Part shown: positions 39,450 through 48,998 of the stretch, in pieces
Numbering within the stretch: the stretch's first letter is position 1
Layout: each line of letters starts with the position of its first letter
Assembly (NCBI RefSeq): GCF_034347385.1
Contig: NZ_CP133777.1
Span: forward strand, 3,720,001 to 3,784,000
From: Actimicrobium sp. CCC2.4
GTDB taxonomy: Bacteria; Pseudomonadota; Gammaproteobacteria; Burkholderiales; Burkholderiaceae_D
Length of the DNA stretch: 64,000 bases
Direction: 5' to 3'
Notes under the pieces: model-generated
The model's database searches: none
Told to the model about the DNA's origin: nothing
Seen by the model: the letters and a program-made list of their open reading frames with translations, nothing else
Made by a program: the position numbers and the translations under genes

Positions 39450-41354
39450 TCAGTTACTGCCGCGGGTCTCGATCTGCTCCCACTTCTCCAGCGCCTCCAG
39501 AAGCTCGACATCCAGTTTGGCAAAACGCTGGTTCAAGCGCTGCAGCTCTTCCGGCTTTTGCTTGTAGACATCAGAGTCTGCCAATTTGGCAGAGATGGTC
39601 TTCTGTTCGGCTTCGATCCCGGCAATCAGTTCCGGCAACGCATCGAGTTCGCGTTGCTCCTTGTAGCTCAGTTTTTTCTGCTTGGGTACGGCCGCAACAG
39701 GCTCCGGAGCCGCCTTGACATCTCCCTTGGCAGCCTTCATGACGGGCGCTGTCAACGGCACCCGCCGCACGCGCTCCCAGTCGCTATACCCGCCAATGTA
39801 CTCGCGCCACATGCCATCGCCTTCGGCCACGATCACTTGCGTGACGACGTTATCGAGGAAGGTGCGGTCATGGCTGACGAGAAAAACCGTACCGGTGTAT
39901 TCCTCGAGCAGTTCTTCGAGTAATTCAAGCGTATCAATGTCCAGATCGTTAGTCGGCTCATCGAGCACCAGCACATTGGCTGGCTTGGCAAAAAGGCGCG
40001 CCAGCAGCAAGCGGTTGCGCTCGCCGCCGGACAGGGACTTGACCGGTGAACGGGCGCGTTCCGGCGCAAACAGGAAATCGTTCAGATAGGTCATCACATG
40101 CTTGCGCTGGCCATTGATTTCGACCCAATCGCTACCGGGAGCGATCGTGTCGGCGAGGCTGTCATCTTCATTGAGCTGAGCGCGCATCTGGTCAAAATAG
40201 GCCACCTGCAACTTGGTGCCCTGGCGGATAACGCCGGAATCCGGCTCCTCTTCGCCAAGTATCATTTTCAGCAAGGTCGTCTTGCCAGCACCGTTCAAAC
40301 CGATCAGGCCGACCTTGTCACCGCGTAGCAGTGTCGCGCTGAAGTCGCGCACGATCACCTTGCTGCCGTAGCTCTTGTTGACGCTGTCGAGTTCGGCGAC
40401 GATCTTGCCGGACCGTTCGCCAGCGGACACATCGAGTCGCACCTGGCCCTGCTGGTCACGGCGAACGCTGCGCGTCATGCGCAAGGCTTCAAGGCGACGT
40501 ACACGGCCTTCATCACGCGTGCGGCGTGCCTGCACGCCCTTGCGGATCCAGATCTCTTCCTGCGCCAGGAACTTGTCGAACTTGGCGTTCTCCACTTCTT
40601 CGATTTCGAGTTGTTCAGCCTTGCGCAACTGATACGCCGTGAAGTTTCCCGGGAAAGACAACAAGCGGCCACGATCAAGTTCAATAATGCGGGTAGCGAC
40701 GTTATCCAGAAAGCTGCGGTCATGGGTAATGAACAAAACACTGCCCTTGTAATCGCGCAATAAACCTTCAAGCCACAGGATGGACGTGAAATCCAGATGA
40801 TTGGTCGGCTCATCGAGCAGCAATACATCAGGCGCACTCACCAGCGCACATGCCAGCGCCACGCGCTTTTGCATACCACCCGACAGCGTCCCCATCAGCG
40901 AGGTGGCATCGAGGTTCAGGCGGTCCAGCGTGGTTTCGACCTTGTTGTTGAGATTCCAGGCATCGGCAGCATCGAGCTTGAGCTGAATTTCATGCATGCG
41001 CTCCATCAATGCCTCGTCGTTATCGCCACCGAACTGACCGGTCAGCGCGTCGTACTCCTTGAGCAGCCCCTGCATTTCGCCCATGCCGGACGCGACGGCA
41101 TCAAACACAGAAATATTCCGGTCGAACTGCGGCTCCTGGTCAACGTAGGTCACTTTCACCCCCTGTTGCATGACCAGCAGTCCGTCATCGAGTTTCGATT
41201 GTCCTGCCAGCACTTTCAAGAGCGACGATTTACCCGTGCCATTGCGTCCGATCAAGCCGACCCGCTCGGTTGTTTCAAGGGAAAATTCTGCACGGTCGAG
41301 CAAGGGAACGTGGCCGAATGCGAGTTGTGCATTGGAAAGAGAGATGACTGCCAT
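39450..41354 (-). CDS. uup: ABC-F ATPase Uup
   Basis: Soluble ABC-F protein with two ATPase domains and no membrane part. Walker A motifs are GRNGTGKSS and GLNGAGKTT; signatures are LSGGMQKRVALA and LSGGERNRLLLA. A C-terminal coiled coil (SYKEQRELDALPELIAGIEAEQ onward) identifies Uup among ABC-F types. Family members act on ribosomes, and Uup affects transposon excision and replication-related phenotypes in E. coli. ATG 41354 begins MAVISLSNAQLAFGH; the longer frame to 41447 is not conserved. Length 634. Confidence 0.93.
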   Translation of the reverse strand: MAVISLSNAQLAFGHVPLLDRAEFSLETTERVGLIGRNGTGKSSLLKVLAGQSKLDDGLLVMQQGVKVTYVDQEPQFDRNISVFDAVASGMGEMQGLLKEYDALTGQFGGDNDEALMERMHEIQLKLDAADAWNLNNKVETTLDRLNLDATSLMGTLSGGMQKRVALACALVSAPDVLLLDEPTNHLDFTSILWLEGLLRDYKGSVLFITHDRSFLDNVATRIIELDRGRLLSFPGNFTAYQLRKAEQLEIEEVENAKFDKFLAQEEIWIRKGVQARRTRDEGRVRRLEALRMTRSVRRDQQGQVRLDVSAGERSGKIVAELDSVNKSYGSKVIVRDFSATLLRGDKVGLIGLNGAGKTTLLKMILGEEEPDSGVIRQGTKLQVAYFDQMRAQLNEDDSLADTIAPGSDWVEINGQRKHVMTYLNDFLFAPERARSPVKSLSGGERNRLLLARLFAKPANVLVLDEPTNDLDIDTLELLEELLEEYTGTVFLVSHDRTFLDNVVTQVIVAEGDGMWREYIGGYSDWERVRRVPLTAPVMKAAKGDVKAAPEPVAAVPKQKKLSYKEQRELDALPELIAGIEAEQKTISAKLADSDVYKQKPEELQRLNQRFAKLDVELLEALEKWEQIETRGSN

Positions 41355-41549
41355 AAGTGCCTGGGATGCCTGAAGTGAAGGGGCACCTGCGCGCCGCGCA
41401 GTGCCGGTAAATCGATGGGAAGCCCACATTGTACCGACTCCGGGCAATGTCTCGCGATGTCACTTCAGGTTTTTGCTGCATTGCGCCAGATGCTAAGACG
41501 AAACGAGATCGAAGAAGCGGACAGGAGTGTGCGAAAATACGAGTCCACT

Positions 41550-41848
41550 GCCCCCGTAGCTCAGTGGATAGAGCGATCCCCTCCTATTGATTTGGGCATC
41601 GGACTCCGAAAGGGTCCGCATGAATGGAGTCAAATTCGGTGAACCCTGACAGGTCATGCTGTTGGCAACGCCGAGCCAAGCCCGATTCCAATCGGGAAGG
41701 TGTAGAGACTAGACGGCTCCCTCCTGTAGCGCCGCAGCACAGCGCCATGGAGAAGGCATAGTCCAGACTGCAAACGGCAAAGCCGGTGGCGAAAGCCATA
41801 GCGGGATGAAGGGATAGGTCACACGTTCGATCCGTGTCGGGGGCACCA
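41550..41848 (+). tRNA. tRNA-Arg(CCU), interrupted by a group I intron
   Basis: Exons are 41550-41585 and 41809-41848. Joined they make a 76-nt cloverleaf. The acceptor GCCCCCG (41550-41556) pairs with CGGGGGC (41838-41844), followed by A and an encoded CCA. The anticodon stem is ATCCC (41576-41580) with GGGAT (41811-41815), and the seven-base loop CTCCT|AA carries anticodon CCT. The T-arm is ACACG-TTCGATC-CGTGT. The D-arm is GCTC/GAGC. The intron lies right after anticodon base 36, the known site for bacterial tRNA group I introns. The gene cannot yield a functional tRNA without splicing. Confidence 0.95.
41586..41808 (+). ncRNA. Group I intron (IC3-like), 223 nt, no internal ORF
   Basis: The intron follows a U (41585) and ends in G (41808), as group I introns require. 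The guide GGG (41594-41596) can pair with exon CCU to form a three-base-pair P1 with the U-G wobble. The strings GGCAACGCCGAGCCAAGC (41664-41681), GGTGTAGAGACTAGACGGC (41699-41717) and GAAGGCATAGTCCAG (41752-41766) match, from memory, the self-splicing Azoarcus tRNA-Ile intron (205 nt). GAAA tetraloops cap P2 (41608-41611) and P9 (41791-41794), as in that ribozyme. There is no homing endonuclease. Self-splicing is inferred from this near-identity of the core. Confidence 0.95.
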
Positions 41849-42070
41849 CCAACTACTTACTCGCTCCGGGTAAGGCAAGCGCAAAGCCGCGCAAATACTT
41901 TCTTACATTTTTCCGTTCACCCAATAACGATTGCCGTGCGTTACTAGCTCACTCGTTACGAACGACGACTACTTATCCGCGCCGGTCACCTGCATCACGT
42001 CCCAATGTGTCTTGCCGCACGGACACCGACTCGCAGGACAAATATACTACTTACATCTACAGGAGAAATC
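41849..42070. other. Intergenic region between the tRNA and the lipoprotein gene
   Basis: About 220 bp with no gene that I can support and no clear terminator after the tRNA. It must contain the promoter of the following lipoprotein gene. I see no integrase or att-like repeat of the tRNA 3' end. Confidence 0.4.
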
Positions 42071-42553
42071 ATGAAAACCACAGTAACCCTGGCCGCCACT
42101 GTCCTCATCGCTTCAAGCTTTCTCGCCGGTTGCGCCACGCCGCATCAGCCATCCAATAACTCACAAAACTATCCTCAGCCCTCATCGCAAGGCTACAACA
42201 ACCAACAAGGCTATAACACCCAATACGGCGTCATCGACTCGATCCAGGTATCGCGCGCAAGTAACTCCGGCGGTATTGGTGCCGGCTCCGTCATCGGCGG
42301 ACTCGTTGGCGGATTGCTCGGCAACCAGGTTGGCGGCGGTACCGGCCGTGCAGTCGCCACCGCTGCGGGTGTGGTCGGTGGCGCGGTAGTCGGCAATCAA
42401 GTCGAACAGAACCGCTCAGCCGGTCGCGAGGTATACCAGGTCAATGTACGCCTCGATAGTGGCCAATATGAATCCATCACCCTCGACAACGTCAACGATC
42501 TGCGAGTCGGCAACCGTGTTCGTGTCGAGAATGGTCGCGTCTACCGCTACTGA
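42071..42553 (+). CDS. Glycine-zipper outer-membrane lipoprotein (SlyB/Pcp-like)
   Basis: A 160-residue lipoprotein: signal MKTTVTLAATVLIASSFLAGC with lipobox Cys21, then an Asn/Gln/Ser/Tyr-rich linker. A glycine-zipper hairpin follows (IGAGSVIGGLVGGLLGNQVGGG and VGGAVVGNQVEQNR). The C-terminus is beta-rich (YQVNVRLDSGQYESI to RVENGRVYRY). This is the 17 kDa antigen/SlyB layout; such proteins help keep the outer membrane stable. AGGAGAAATC precedes ATG 42071. It ends 7 bp into the convergent FAH-family gene. Confidence 0.9.
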   Translation: MKTTVTLAATVLIASSFLAGCATPHQPSNNSQNYPQPSSQGYNNQQGYNTQYGVIDSIQVSRASNSGGIGAGSVIGGLVGGLLGNQVGGGTGRAVATAAGVVGGAVVGNQVEQNRSAGREVYQVNVRLDSGQYESITLDNVNDLRVGNRVRVENGRVYRY

Positions 42554-43230
42554 TCAATCCTGACCTGCAGGCCGCCCAATCCATCGATGCGGCCTTCAAG
42601 TAAATCACCAGGCACCACCGCAGCAACGCCTGCCGGCGTACCCGTAAAAATCAGGTCGCCGGCCTGCAGTTCGAACAGCGTGGATAACTGTGCGATCGTC
42701 TCGGCGACATTCCAGATCATGTTGCCAAGTGCGCTAGCCTGTCGTGGCACACCATTGACATGCAGGCTGATCGCTCCGGTCGGCACTTCCCGATGCAGCG
42801 GTCCGACCGGTGCCGAATAATCAAAGCCTTTTCCGGTACACCATGGCCGACCAAGCTTCTTGGCTGCACCTTGCAAATCGCGTCGTGTCATATCCAGGCC
42901 GATGGCATAACCCCAGATATGCGTAGCGGCATCCGCCACCGCAATATCTTTTCCGCCACGACCGATTGCCACCACCAGTTCAATTTCGTGCTGCAAATCC
43001 TGCGTCATTGACGGATACGGCATCACGCCGATAGTGCCCTCGGCGACAGGTAACACCGCATCCGCCGGCTTCATGAAAAAGAACGGCGCCTCACGACCGG
43101 TATCGCCCATTTCGATCGCGTGGTCGGCATAGTTGCGGCCAACACAGTAAATACGATGTACCGGGAACAGATCGGCAGAGCCGGAAACGGGAACTGCAGC
43201 TTGTGCGGATGGTGAAAATACGAATGTCAT
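42547..43230 (-). CDS. Fumarylacetoacetate hydrolase-family protein
   Basis: A 227-residue FAH-fold enzyme. The family core appears as YCVGRNYADHAIEMG, FFFMKPADAVLP, QHEIELVVAIGRGG and the metal-binding GYAIGLDMTRRDLQ. GDLIFTGTPAGVAAVVPGD is the typical late motif. Members hydrolyse or decarboxylate acylpyruvates and related diketo acids (for example maleylpyruvate pathways or oxaloacetate decarboxylation). No aromatic-degradation cluster lies next to it, so the substrate is open. Confidence 0.88.
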   Translation of the reverse strand: MTFVFSPSAQAAVPVSGSADLFPVHRIYCVGRNYADHAIEMGDTGREAPFFFMKPADAVLPVAEGTIGVMPYPSMTQDLQHEIELVVAIGRGGKDIAVADAATHIWGYAIGLDMTRRDLQGAAKKLGRPWCTGKGFDYSAPVGPLHREVPTGAISLHVNGVPRQASALGNMIWNVAETIAQLSTLFELQAGDLIFTGTPAGVAAVVPGDLLEGRIDGLGGLQVRIDQ

Positions 43231-43254
43231 CGGTGCCCTCGAGTCGGAGAAATT

Positions 43255-43291
43255 AAAAAAAACGCCATGCCGGCATTCGCGAGCATGGCGC
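43255..43291 (-). terminator. Terminator of the liv operon
   Basis: On the minus strand CGCCATGC (43290-43283) pairs with GCATGGCG (43270-43263), followed by eight T. It lies 22 bp beyond the livF stop and before the FAH gene. Confidence 0.9.
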
Positions 43292-43312
43292 TGTTAGCGT
43301 GAATAGACTACC

Positions 43313-44064
<752 letters not shown>

Positions 44065-44065
<1 letters not shown>

Positions 44066-44835
44066 TAATGGGATCCTCCAAGATAGGCTTCAATAACGGC
44101 CGGATTTTTCTGCACATCGGCCGGTATTCCCTCGGCGATCGGCTTGCCGTAATCAAGCACCGTGATACGGTCACACAATCCCATCACAAGTTTGACGTCA
44201 TGCTCGATTAGCAAGATAGTTTTTCCTTCAGCCTTGATCTTTACCAGCAGTTCACGCAATGCCAACTTTTCTGTGGCATTCATGCCCGCAGCCGGTTCGT
44301 CCAGCGCCAGCAATTGCGGATCGGTGGCCAGGGCGCGGGCGATTTCCAACCGACGCTGATCTCCGTATGACAGATGACGGGCAGTCCGATCGGCAAACTT
44401 CGCGATACCCACAAAGTCCAGCAGTTCAAGTGCACGCTTGCGGATGTTGGCTTCCTCTTCGCGCGCTGCCTTAAACCGGAAGACGGCACCAAAGACGCCC
44501 TGGTGAGTCCGGACATGACGCCCTACCATCACATTTTCCATGGCGGTCATTTCACCAAACAAACGGATGTTCTGGAAAGTGCGCGCAATGCCCGCCTTGG
44601 CCACTTCATGCGGTGCTGATGGCGAATATGGTTTTCCGGCGAGCTCGAAGCTACCCGTATCGGCCTGATACAAGCCGGTAATGACATTGAAGAAGGTCGT
44701 CTTGCCAGCGCCGTTCGGACCGATCAGGCCATAAATCTGACCCTTCGTAATCTTCATGTTGACACCCGACAGGGCCTGCAATCCGCCGAAACGCTTGGTA
44801 ACGCCGGCAATATTAAGAATAATTTGTTCGCTCAT
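44065..44835 (-). CDS. livG: Branched-chain amino acid ABC transporter ATPase LivG
   Basis: Second ATPase of the importer, 256 residues. Walker A is GPNGAGKTTFFNVITG and the signature is LSYGDQRRLEIARALA, with LSYG as is characteristic of LivG. FEMTAMENVMVG-type wording (FGEMTAMENVMVGRH) and the conserved C-terminus (VIEAYLGGSH) fit the family. It follows livM by 8 bp. Confidence 0.94.
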
Positions 44836-44843
44836 GATGGTCC

Positions 44844-46058
44844 TCAGGCTGCCACTATACCGGTTGCTTTTTCGGGCTTGTCGATGTCGCCATCAGGTCG
44901 GTCTTCGTGCTTGGGTGCAGGCCACAATCCGGCCGGACGACTGAGCATGATCACAACCATGGCCAGGCCGTACAACAACTGTCGCAGCACTTCGGCATCA
45001 ATCCAGACCTTACCGAAAATCGCCATCTGAATTGGCTCAACCGTATGTCTGAGTACCTCAGGCAACGCCGCCAGGATAATACCCCCGAGGATCACACCAG
45101 GAATGTGCCCCATGCCTCCCAGCACCACCATGGCCAGCACGGCAATCGACTCCGTCAATGAAAACGATTCAGGCGAGACGAAACCCTGGAAAGACGCAAA
45201 CATCGAACCGGCAACACCACCAAATGATGCCCCCATGGCGAAGGCCAGCAGTTTGACGTTACGGGTATTGATACCCATCGCCTTAGCAGCGATTTCATCC
45301 TCCCGGATGGCGACCCAGGCACGACCCAGACGGGAGTCTTGCAAGCGCACGGAGACGAAGATAATCACTATGCAGAGCGCTAGAAAAAAGTAGTAATAGG
45401 CATTGACTGAGGGCATCGAAAAACTACCGAAAACCAGATTGGCCCTGCTGCCCGGCTCTCCGGCCAACGAAACGCCGAAAATCCTGATCGGATCGATCAT
45501 GTTGATACCCTGCGGGCCATTGGTGATGTTCACCGGACCGTTAAGGTTGTTCATGAAAATCCGGATAATTTCGCCGAAGCCCAACGTCACGATAGCCAGA
45601 TAATCGCCGCGCAACTTCAGTGTCGGCGCGCCGAGCAGTGCCCCGAACAGTCCGGCAAACAGCGCACTCAGCGGCACGATAAACCAGATTGACAAATGAA
45701 TACCGTGTTCGCGGATCTCGGGACCGAACAGCGTCACGAGGGCGTTGCCGATCGCCGGATATTGATTGACAAACGACTCCAGCACGACAGCAAACTGCGG
45801 CGACGACAGCAGCGCCGTCAGATAAGCGCCCAGCGCATAGAACGCGATGTAACCCAGGTCAAGCAGGCCGGCAAAACCGACCACGATATTGAGTCCCAGT
45901 GCCAGCATGATATACAGCAGCGCGAAGTCCATGATGCGGACCCATGAATTACCATAATTTTGGGCAATGAATGGAAACACAATAACGATCAGGGCAATGA
46001 TGCCCATCCCGATATAGGCCTTGCGGGGGTTGGTCTTGGTATCGAAATAGTTAGCCAT
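44844..46058 (-). CDS. livM: Branched-chain amino acid ABC transporter permease LivM
   Basis: Inner-membrane permease, 404 residues, about 9-10 hydrophobic segments. LNIVVGFAGLLDLGYIAFYALGAY and LKLRGDYLAIVTLGFGEIIR are the LivM landmarks. The MAGSMFASFQGFVSPESFSL-like region (GVAGSMFASFQGFVSPESF) follows. It is 11 bp downstream of livH. The C-terminal ~25 residues are charged and cytoplasmic. Confidence 0.94.
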   Translation of the reverse strand: MANYFDTKTNPRKAYIGMGIIALIVIVFPFIAQNYGNSWVRIMDFALLYIMLALGLNIVVGFAGLLDLGYIAFYALGAYLTALLSSPQFAVVLESFVNQYPAIGNALVTLFGPEIREHGIHLSIWFIVPLSALFAGLFGALLGAPTLKLRGDYLAIVTLGFGEIIRIFMNNLNGPVNITNGPQGINMIDPIRIFGVSLAGEPGSRANLVFGSFSMPSVNAYYYFFLALCIVIIFVSVRLQDSRLGRAWVAIREDEIAAKAMGINTRNVKLLAFAMGASFGGVAGSMFASFQGFVSPESFSLTESIAVLAMVVLGGMGHIPGVILGGIILAALPEVLRHTVEPIQMAIFGKVWIDAEVLRQLLYGLAMVVIMLSRPAGLWPAPKHEDRPDGDIDKPEKATGIVAA

Positions 46059-46069
46059 GAAAATCCCCT

Positions 46070-46999
46070 TTACGCGCGGTCTGCAACGCGCTCGCCCATG
46101 ATGCCGGACGGTCGTAAGGTCAGCACGATGATCAGTACGACAAACGCAAAGATGTCCTGGTAATGGCTTCCGAGAAAGCCACCCGTCAAGTCACCGATAT
46201 ATCCCGCCCCGAGGCTTTCGATCAGCCCAAGCAGAATGCCGCCCAACATGGCGCCATAAATATTCCCGATACCGCCCAGCACCGCTGCAGAAAACGCCTT
46301 TAAGCCGGGGACGAAGCCCATCGCAAACTGCGCCGAGGCGTAGGTCGCGCCCCACATGACGCCGGCAACCGCAGCCAGTGCAGCACCGATCGCGAAGGTC
46401 ATGACAATGACCGCGTTGGAGTCGACGCCCATCAGACCGGCAACGCGAGGATTTTCTGCGGTAGCGCGCATCGCCCTCCCCATTTTAGTTTTTTCAACCA
46501 GCAGCACGAGACCAAACATCGATATACCCGCCAGCACCAGCAGCATCACTTGCGTTGGTGAAATCAGCGCTCCCATGATGTGGTAAGACTCGGCAGAGAT
46601 GACTTGTGGGAAAGCAATTGGGCTGCGCCCCCAAATCATCATTGCAAAAGTTTGCAACAAAATGGAGACGCCAATGGCCGTAATCAGCGGGGCCAGACGC
46701 GGCGCGTTGCGCAACCGCCGATACGCAACGCGCTCGATCAGCAAGTTCACCGCAACGCAAATTGGAATCGCACCACCAATGGCGATCAATATTTTCACCA
46801 CGCCAGGCAGGTCAGGCGCAACCACTTGAACGATCTTGAGTATCGTCACACCCGCCATCGCACCAATCATCAACACATCGCCGTGCGCGAAGTTAATCAG
46901 ATTAAGTACCCCATAGACCATCGTATAACCGAGGGCAATCAACGCATACATGCTGCCGAGCACCAAGCCGTTGATGATTTGCTGGATGAAAGTATCCAT
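46070..46999 (-). CDS. livH: Branched-chain amino acid ABC transporter permease LivH
   Basis: Inner-membrane permease partner of LivM; 309 residues from ATG 46999. FIQQIINGLVLGSMYALIALG and GVLNLINFAHGDVLMIGAM are the LivH start motifs. A TTG at 47017 gives a longer frame, but the ATG version matches the family N-terminus. It opens the operon. No gene for the periplasmic binding protein lies before it or within the operon, so LivK must be encoded elsewhere. Confidence 0.94.
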   Translation of the reverse strand: MDTFIQQIINGLVLGSMYALIALGYTMVYGVLNLINFAHGDVLMIGAMAGVTILKIVQVVAPDLPGVVKILIAIGGAIPICVAVNLLIERVAYRRLRNAPRLAPLITAIGVSILLQTFAMMIWGRSPIAFPQVISAESYHIMGALISPTQVMLLVLAGISMFGLVLLVEKTKMGRAMRATAENPRVAGLMGVDSNAVIVMTFAIGAALAAVAGVMWGATYASAQFAMGFVPGLKAFSAAVLGGIGNIYGAMLGGILLGLIESLGAGYIGDLTGGFLGSHYQDIFAFVVLIIVLTLRPSGIMGERVADRA

Positions 47000-47411
47000 G
47001 GTGTGTTTCTTTCTCAAAAAACCCGGTGTAAACCGGTTTCACAAACTGACTAAGATAGCCTGACCTCGACGAGTCGAAGTCCGCGTGAATAACAAAGCGG
47101 CACCCGTTGCAATTTCGCGGGTGCCGCTTGCTGCCTGTGCTTAGCAACAGGACCTGATAAAGCCATACGATGTAAAAAGACAGTGGTGCACGCGGTCAAG
47201 CCTCCTGATTATTAAAACTTCGGAGCCATCCACAACAAGCAAGCGCCGGATTCTATAGGGTGTTTGCTATCGCGTCAGATTATTCGAATGCGCAGGCAAA
47301 AAAATCTCCAAAACACGCCTTTAATTTCAGATAAACAATTAAATTTTGTCCGACTGATGATAACGATGAAGTTAAAAAACTATCGATGGAAAATCAGCCA
47401 ACGAACAAAAT
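47000..47411. other. Intergenic region between ispH and livH
   Basis: About 410 bp without a credible gene. The half next to livH holds a strong hairpin (47095-47129). The half next to ispH (47260-47411) is distinctly AT-rich. The region must contain the liv promoter, read leftward. I found no recognisable riboswitch. Confidence 0.4.
47095..47129 (-). terminator. Strong hairpin upstream of livH
   Basis: AAGCGGCACCCG (47095-47106) and CGGGTGCCGCTT (47118-47129) form a perfect 12-bp stem with an 11-base loop. On the minus strand it is followed by TTTGTTATT. It could end ispH transcription or act as an attenuator in the livH leader. Confidence 0.6.
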
Positions 47412-48365
47412 TTAGTTTTGAGGCGGCCGTTCATCCGCCAAGCCCTTGGGCATAGGAAACGTCACATGCTCCTGCACGCCATCAAGTACGCGAACGCTGC
47501 GGGCACCGAAAATTTTTAATCGATTAATGACAGCCTGCACCAGCACCTCGGGTGCAGATGCACCGGCAGTCACCCCGATGCGCTGCTTGCCTTCGAGCCA
47601 CGCAGGATCAATTTGCTCTGCGTTATCGACCATGAATGACGGCACGCCTTTTTTCTCGGCGACTTCGCGCAACCGGTTCGAATTGGAGCTATTCGGACTG
47701 CCCACAACGATCACCAGTTCGACCTGCGGCGCCATGAATTTGACCGCCTCCTGCCTGTTTGTCGTGGCGTAGCAGATATCCCCTTTCTTAGGCTCTGCGA
47801 TATCTGGAAAGCGCTTCTTGAGCGCTGCGATGATGTCGGCCGTATCATCGACTGACAGCGTGGTCTGCGATACATAGGCGAGCAGTTCAGGATTGGCAAC
47901 CTGCAGCCGAGCGACGTCGTCGGTCGTCTCGACCAGATACATGCCTTGCTCTGACTGGCCCATCGTTCCCTCGACCTCGGGATGACCATCGTGTCCGATC
48001 ATGATGATTTCGCGACCGTCGCGACGCATCTTGTCGACCTCGACATGTACCTTCGTCACCAGCGGACAGGTCGCATCAAAAATGCGCAAGCCGCGCTCTT
48101 CTGCCTCTACTTTCACGGCCTTCGAAACACCATGCGCCGAGAACACCACCGTTTGTCCGGTCGGCACGTCCGCCAGCTCCTCGATAAAAATGGCACCCTT
48201 GGTCCGCAAGTCATCGACGACGTAAGCGTTGTGCACGATTTCATGGCGCACGTAAATGGGGGCCCCAAACTGGATGAGCGCCCGCTCGACGATTTCAATC
48301 GCACGGTCGACCCCGGCACAAAATCCGCGCGGCTGCGCCAACAAAATTTCCTTGTTACTCGTCAT
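47412..48365 (-). CDS. ispH: 4-hydroxy-3-methylbut-2-enyl diphosphate reductase
   Basis: Iron-sulfur enzyme of the last step of the MEP isoprenoid pathway, giving IPP and DMAPP. The cluster cysteines lie in [24 protein letters not shown] and the late ICYATTNRQ. The HHEI-type ([14 protein letters not shown]) and SSNSNRL elements fit. The length of 317 is standard. It follows the SlyD-like prolyl isomerase gene by 53 bp, the same fkpB-ispH order as in E. coli. Confidence 0.97.
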   Translation of the reverse strand: MTSNKEILLAQPRGFCAGVDRAIEIVERALIQFGAPIYVRHEIVHNAYVVDDLRTKGAIFIEELADVPTGQTVVFSAHGVSKAVKVEAEERGLRIFDATCPLVTKVHVEVDKMRRDGREIIMIGHDGHPEVEGTMGQSEQGMYLVETTDDVARLQVANPELLAYVSQTTLSVDDTADIIAALKKRFPDIAEPKKGDICYATTNRQEAVKFMAPQVELVIVVGSPNSSNSNRLREVAEKKGVPSFMVDNAEQIDPAWLEGKQRIGVTAGASAPEVLVQAVINRLKIFGARSVRVLDGVQEHVTFPMPKGLADERPPQN

Positions 48366-48418
48366 CGTGAAGCCTTTAAAAACCTGTGTGAAATATAGTC
48401 AATCAATACGCAGCTGCT

Positions 48419-48874
48419 TCATAGGATACCGATGATCCTGACCTCGAATCTCAACGATTGTCCCGCCAGAGGATGATTGAAATCAAAAACTGTATCGTCG
48501 TCGGCCAGTTCACGCAGCACCCCGGCGAAGCGACCGCCGCCCGGCGCATTGAATTCGACGACATCGCCAATGGCATATTGCTCACCGAACTGTGAGTTCT
48601 CAGCTAGTGTTGCACGCGACACGCGCTGTACCAGTGCCGGATTACGCGGACCAAATGCTTCGTCGGGCAACAACTGAAAGATTTCGTGCGCACCTTCCAA
48701 CAAACCCAGCAAACGCTGTTCCAGAAAAGGAGCGAGCTGGCCGCTACCCAATTGCAGCGTAGCCGGATTGTCGTTGAAGGTCGTGACGATTTCAGTCCCG
48801 TCGGGGGTGGCGAGACGATAGTGCAAAGTGAGATAAGCGCCGTCCGTGACGACTGGCTGTTGGGTAAGCGACAT
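48419..48874 (-). CDS. fkpB: FKBP-type peptidyl-prolyl isomerase (FkpB/SlpA type)
   Basis: A 151-residue FKBP-fold isomerase with an insert-in-flap domain. It begins VVTDGAYLTLHYRLATPDGTEI, and the core reads LGSGQLAPFLEQRLLGLLEGAH. The C-terminal strand FDFNHPLAGQSLRFEVRII is the SlyD/SlpA hallmark. There is no histidine-rich metal tail, which separates it from SlyD. ATG 48874 follows CAGGAA; a TTG at 48895 is the longer option. Confidence 0.93.
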   Translation of the reverse strand: MSLTQQPVVTDGAYLTLHYRLATPDGTEIVTTFNDNPATLQLGSGQLAPFLEQRLLGLLEGAHEIFQLLPDEAFGPRNPALVQRVSRATLAENSQFGEQYAIGDVVEFNAPGGGRFAGVLRELADDDTVFDFNHPLAGQSLRFEVRIIGIL

Positions 48875-48998
48875 CAAAAATTCCTGATTGACCAATAAGC
48901 CCCTATTTTAAGCCACGATGGCACCAGCCTCTATCGCGTCGATCAAATGATGCCGTAGCCTCGACCACTTCGCCTTGCGAGTCCTAACGTCTTCCATC

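Noticed and set aside
41584-41799. A short minus-strand open frame within the tRNA intron (possible intron-encoded protein)
   Set aside because: 71 codons, antisense to the ribozyme, no LAGLIDADG, HNH or GIY-YIG motif. The intron is best read as ORF-less.
41550-41848. tRNA pseudogene or integration-site remnant instead of an intron
   Set aside because: The two exons form an undamaged tRNA with CCA, and the insert has group I core elements, a U at the 5' site and a terminal G. There is no integrase or duplicated end.
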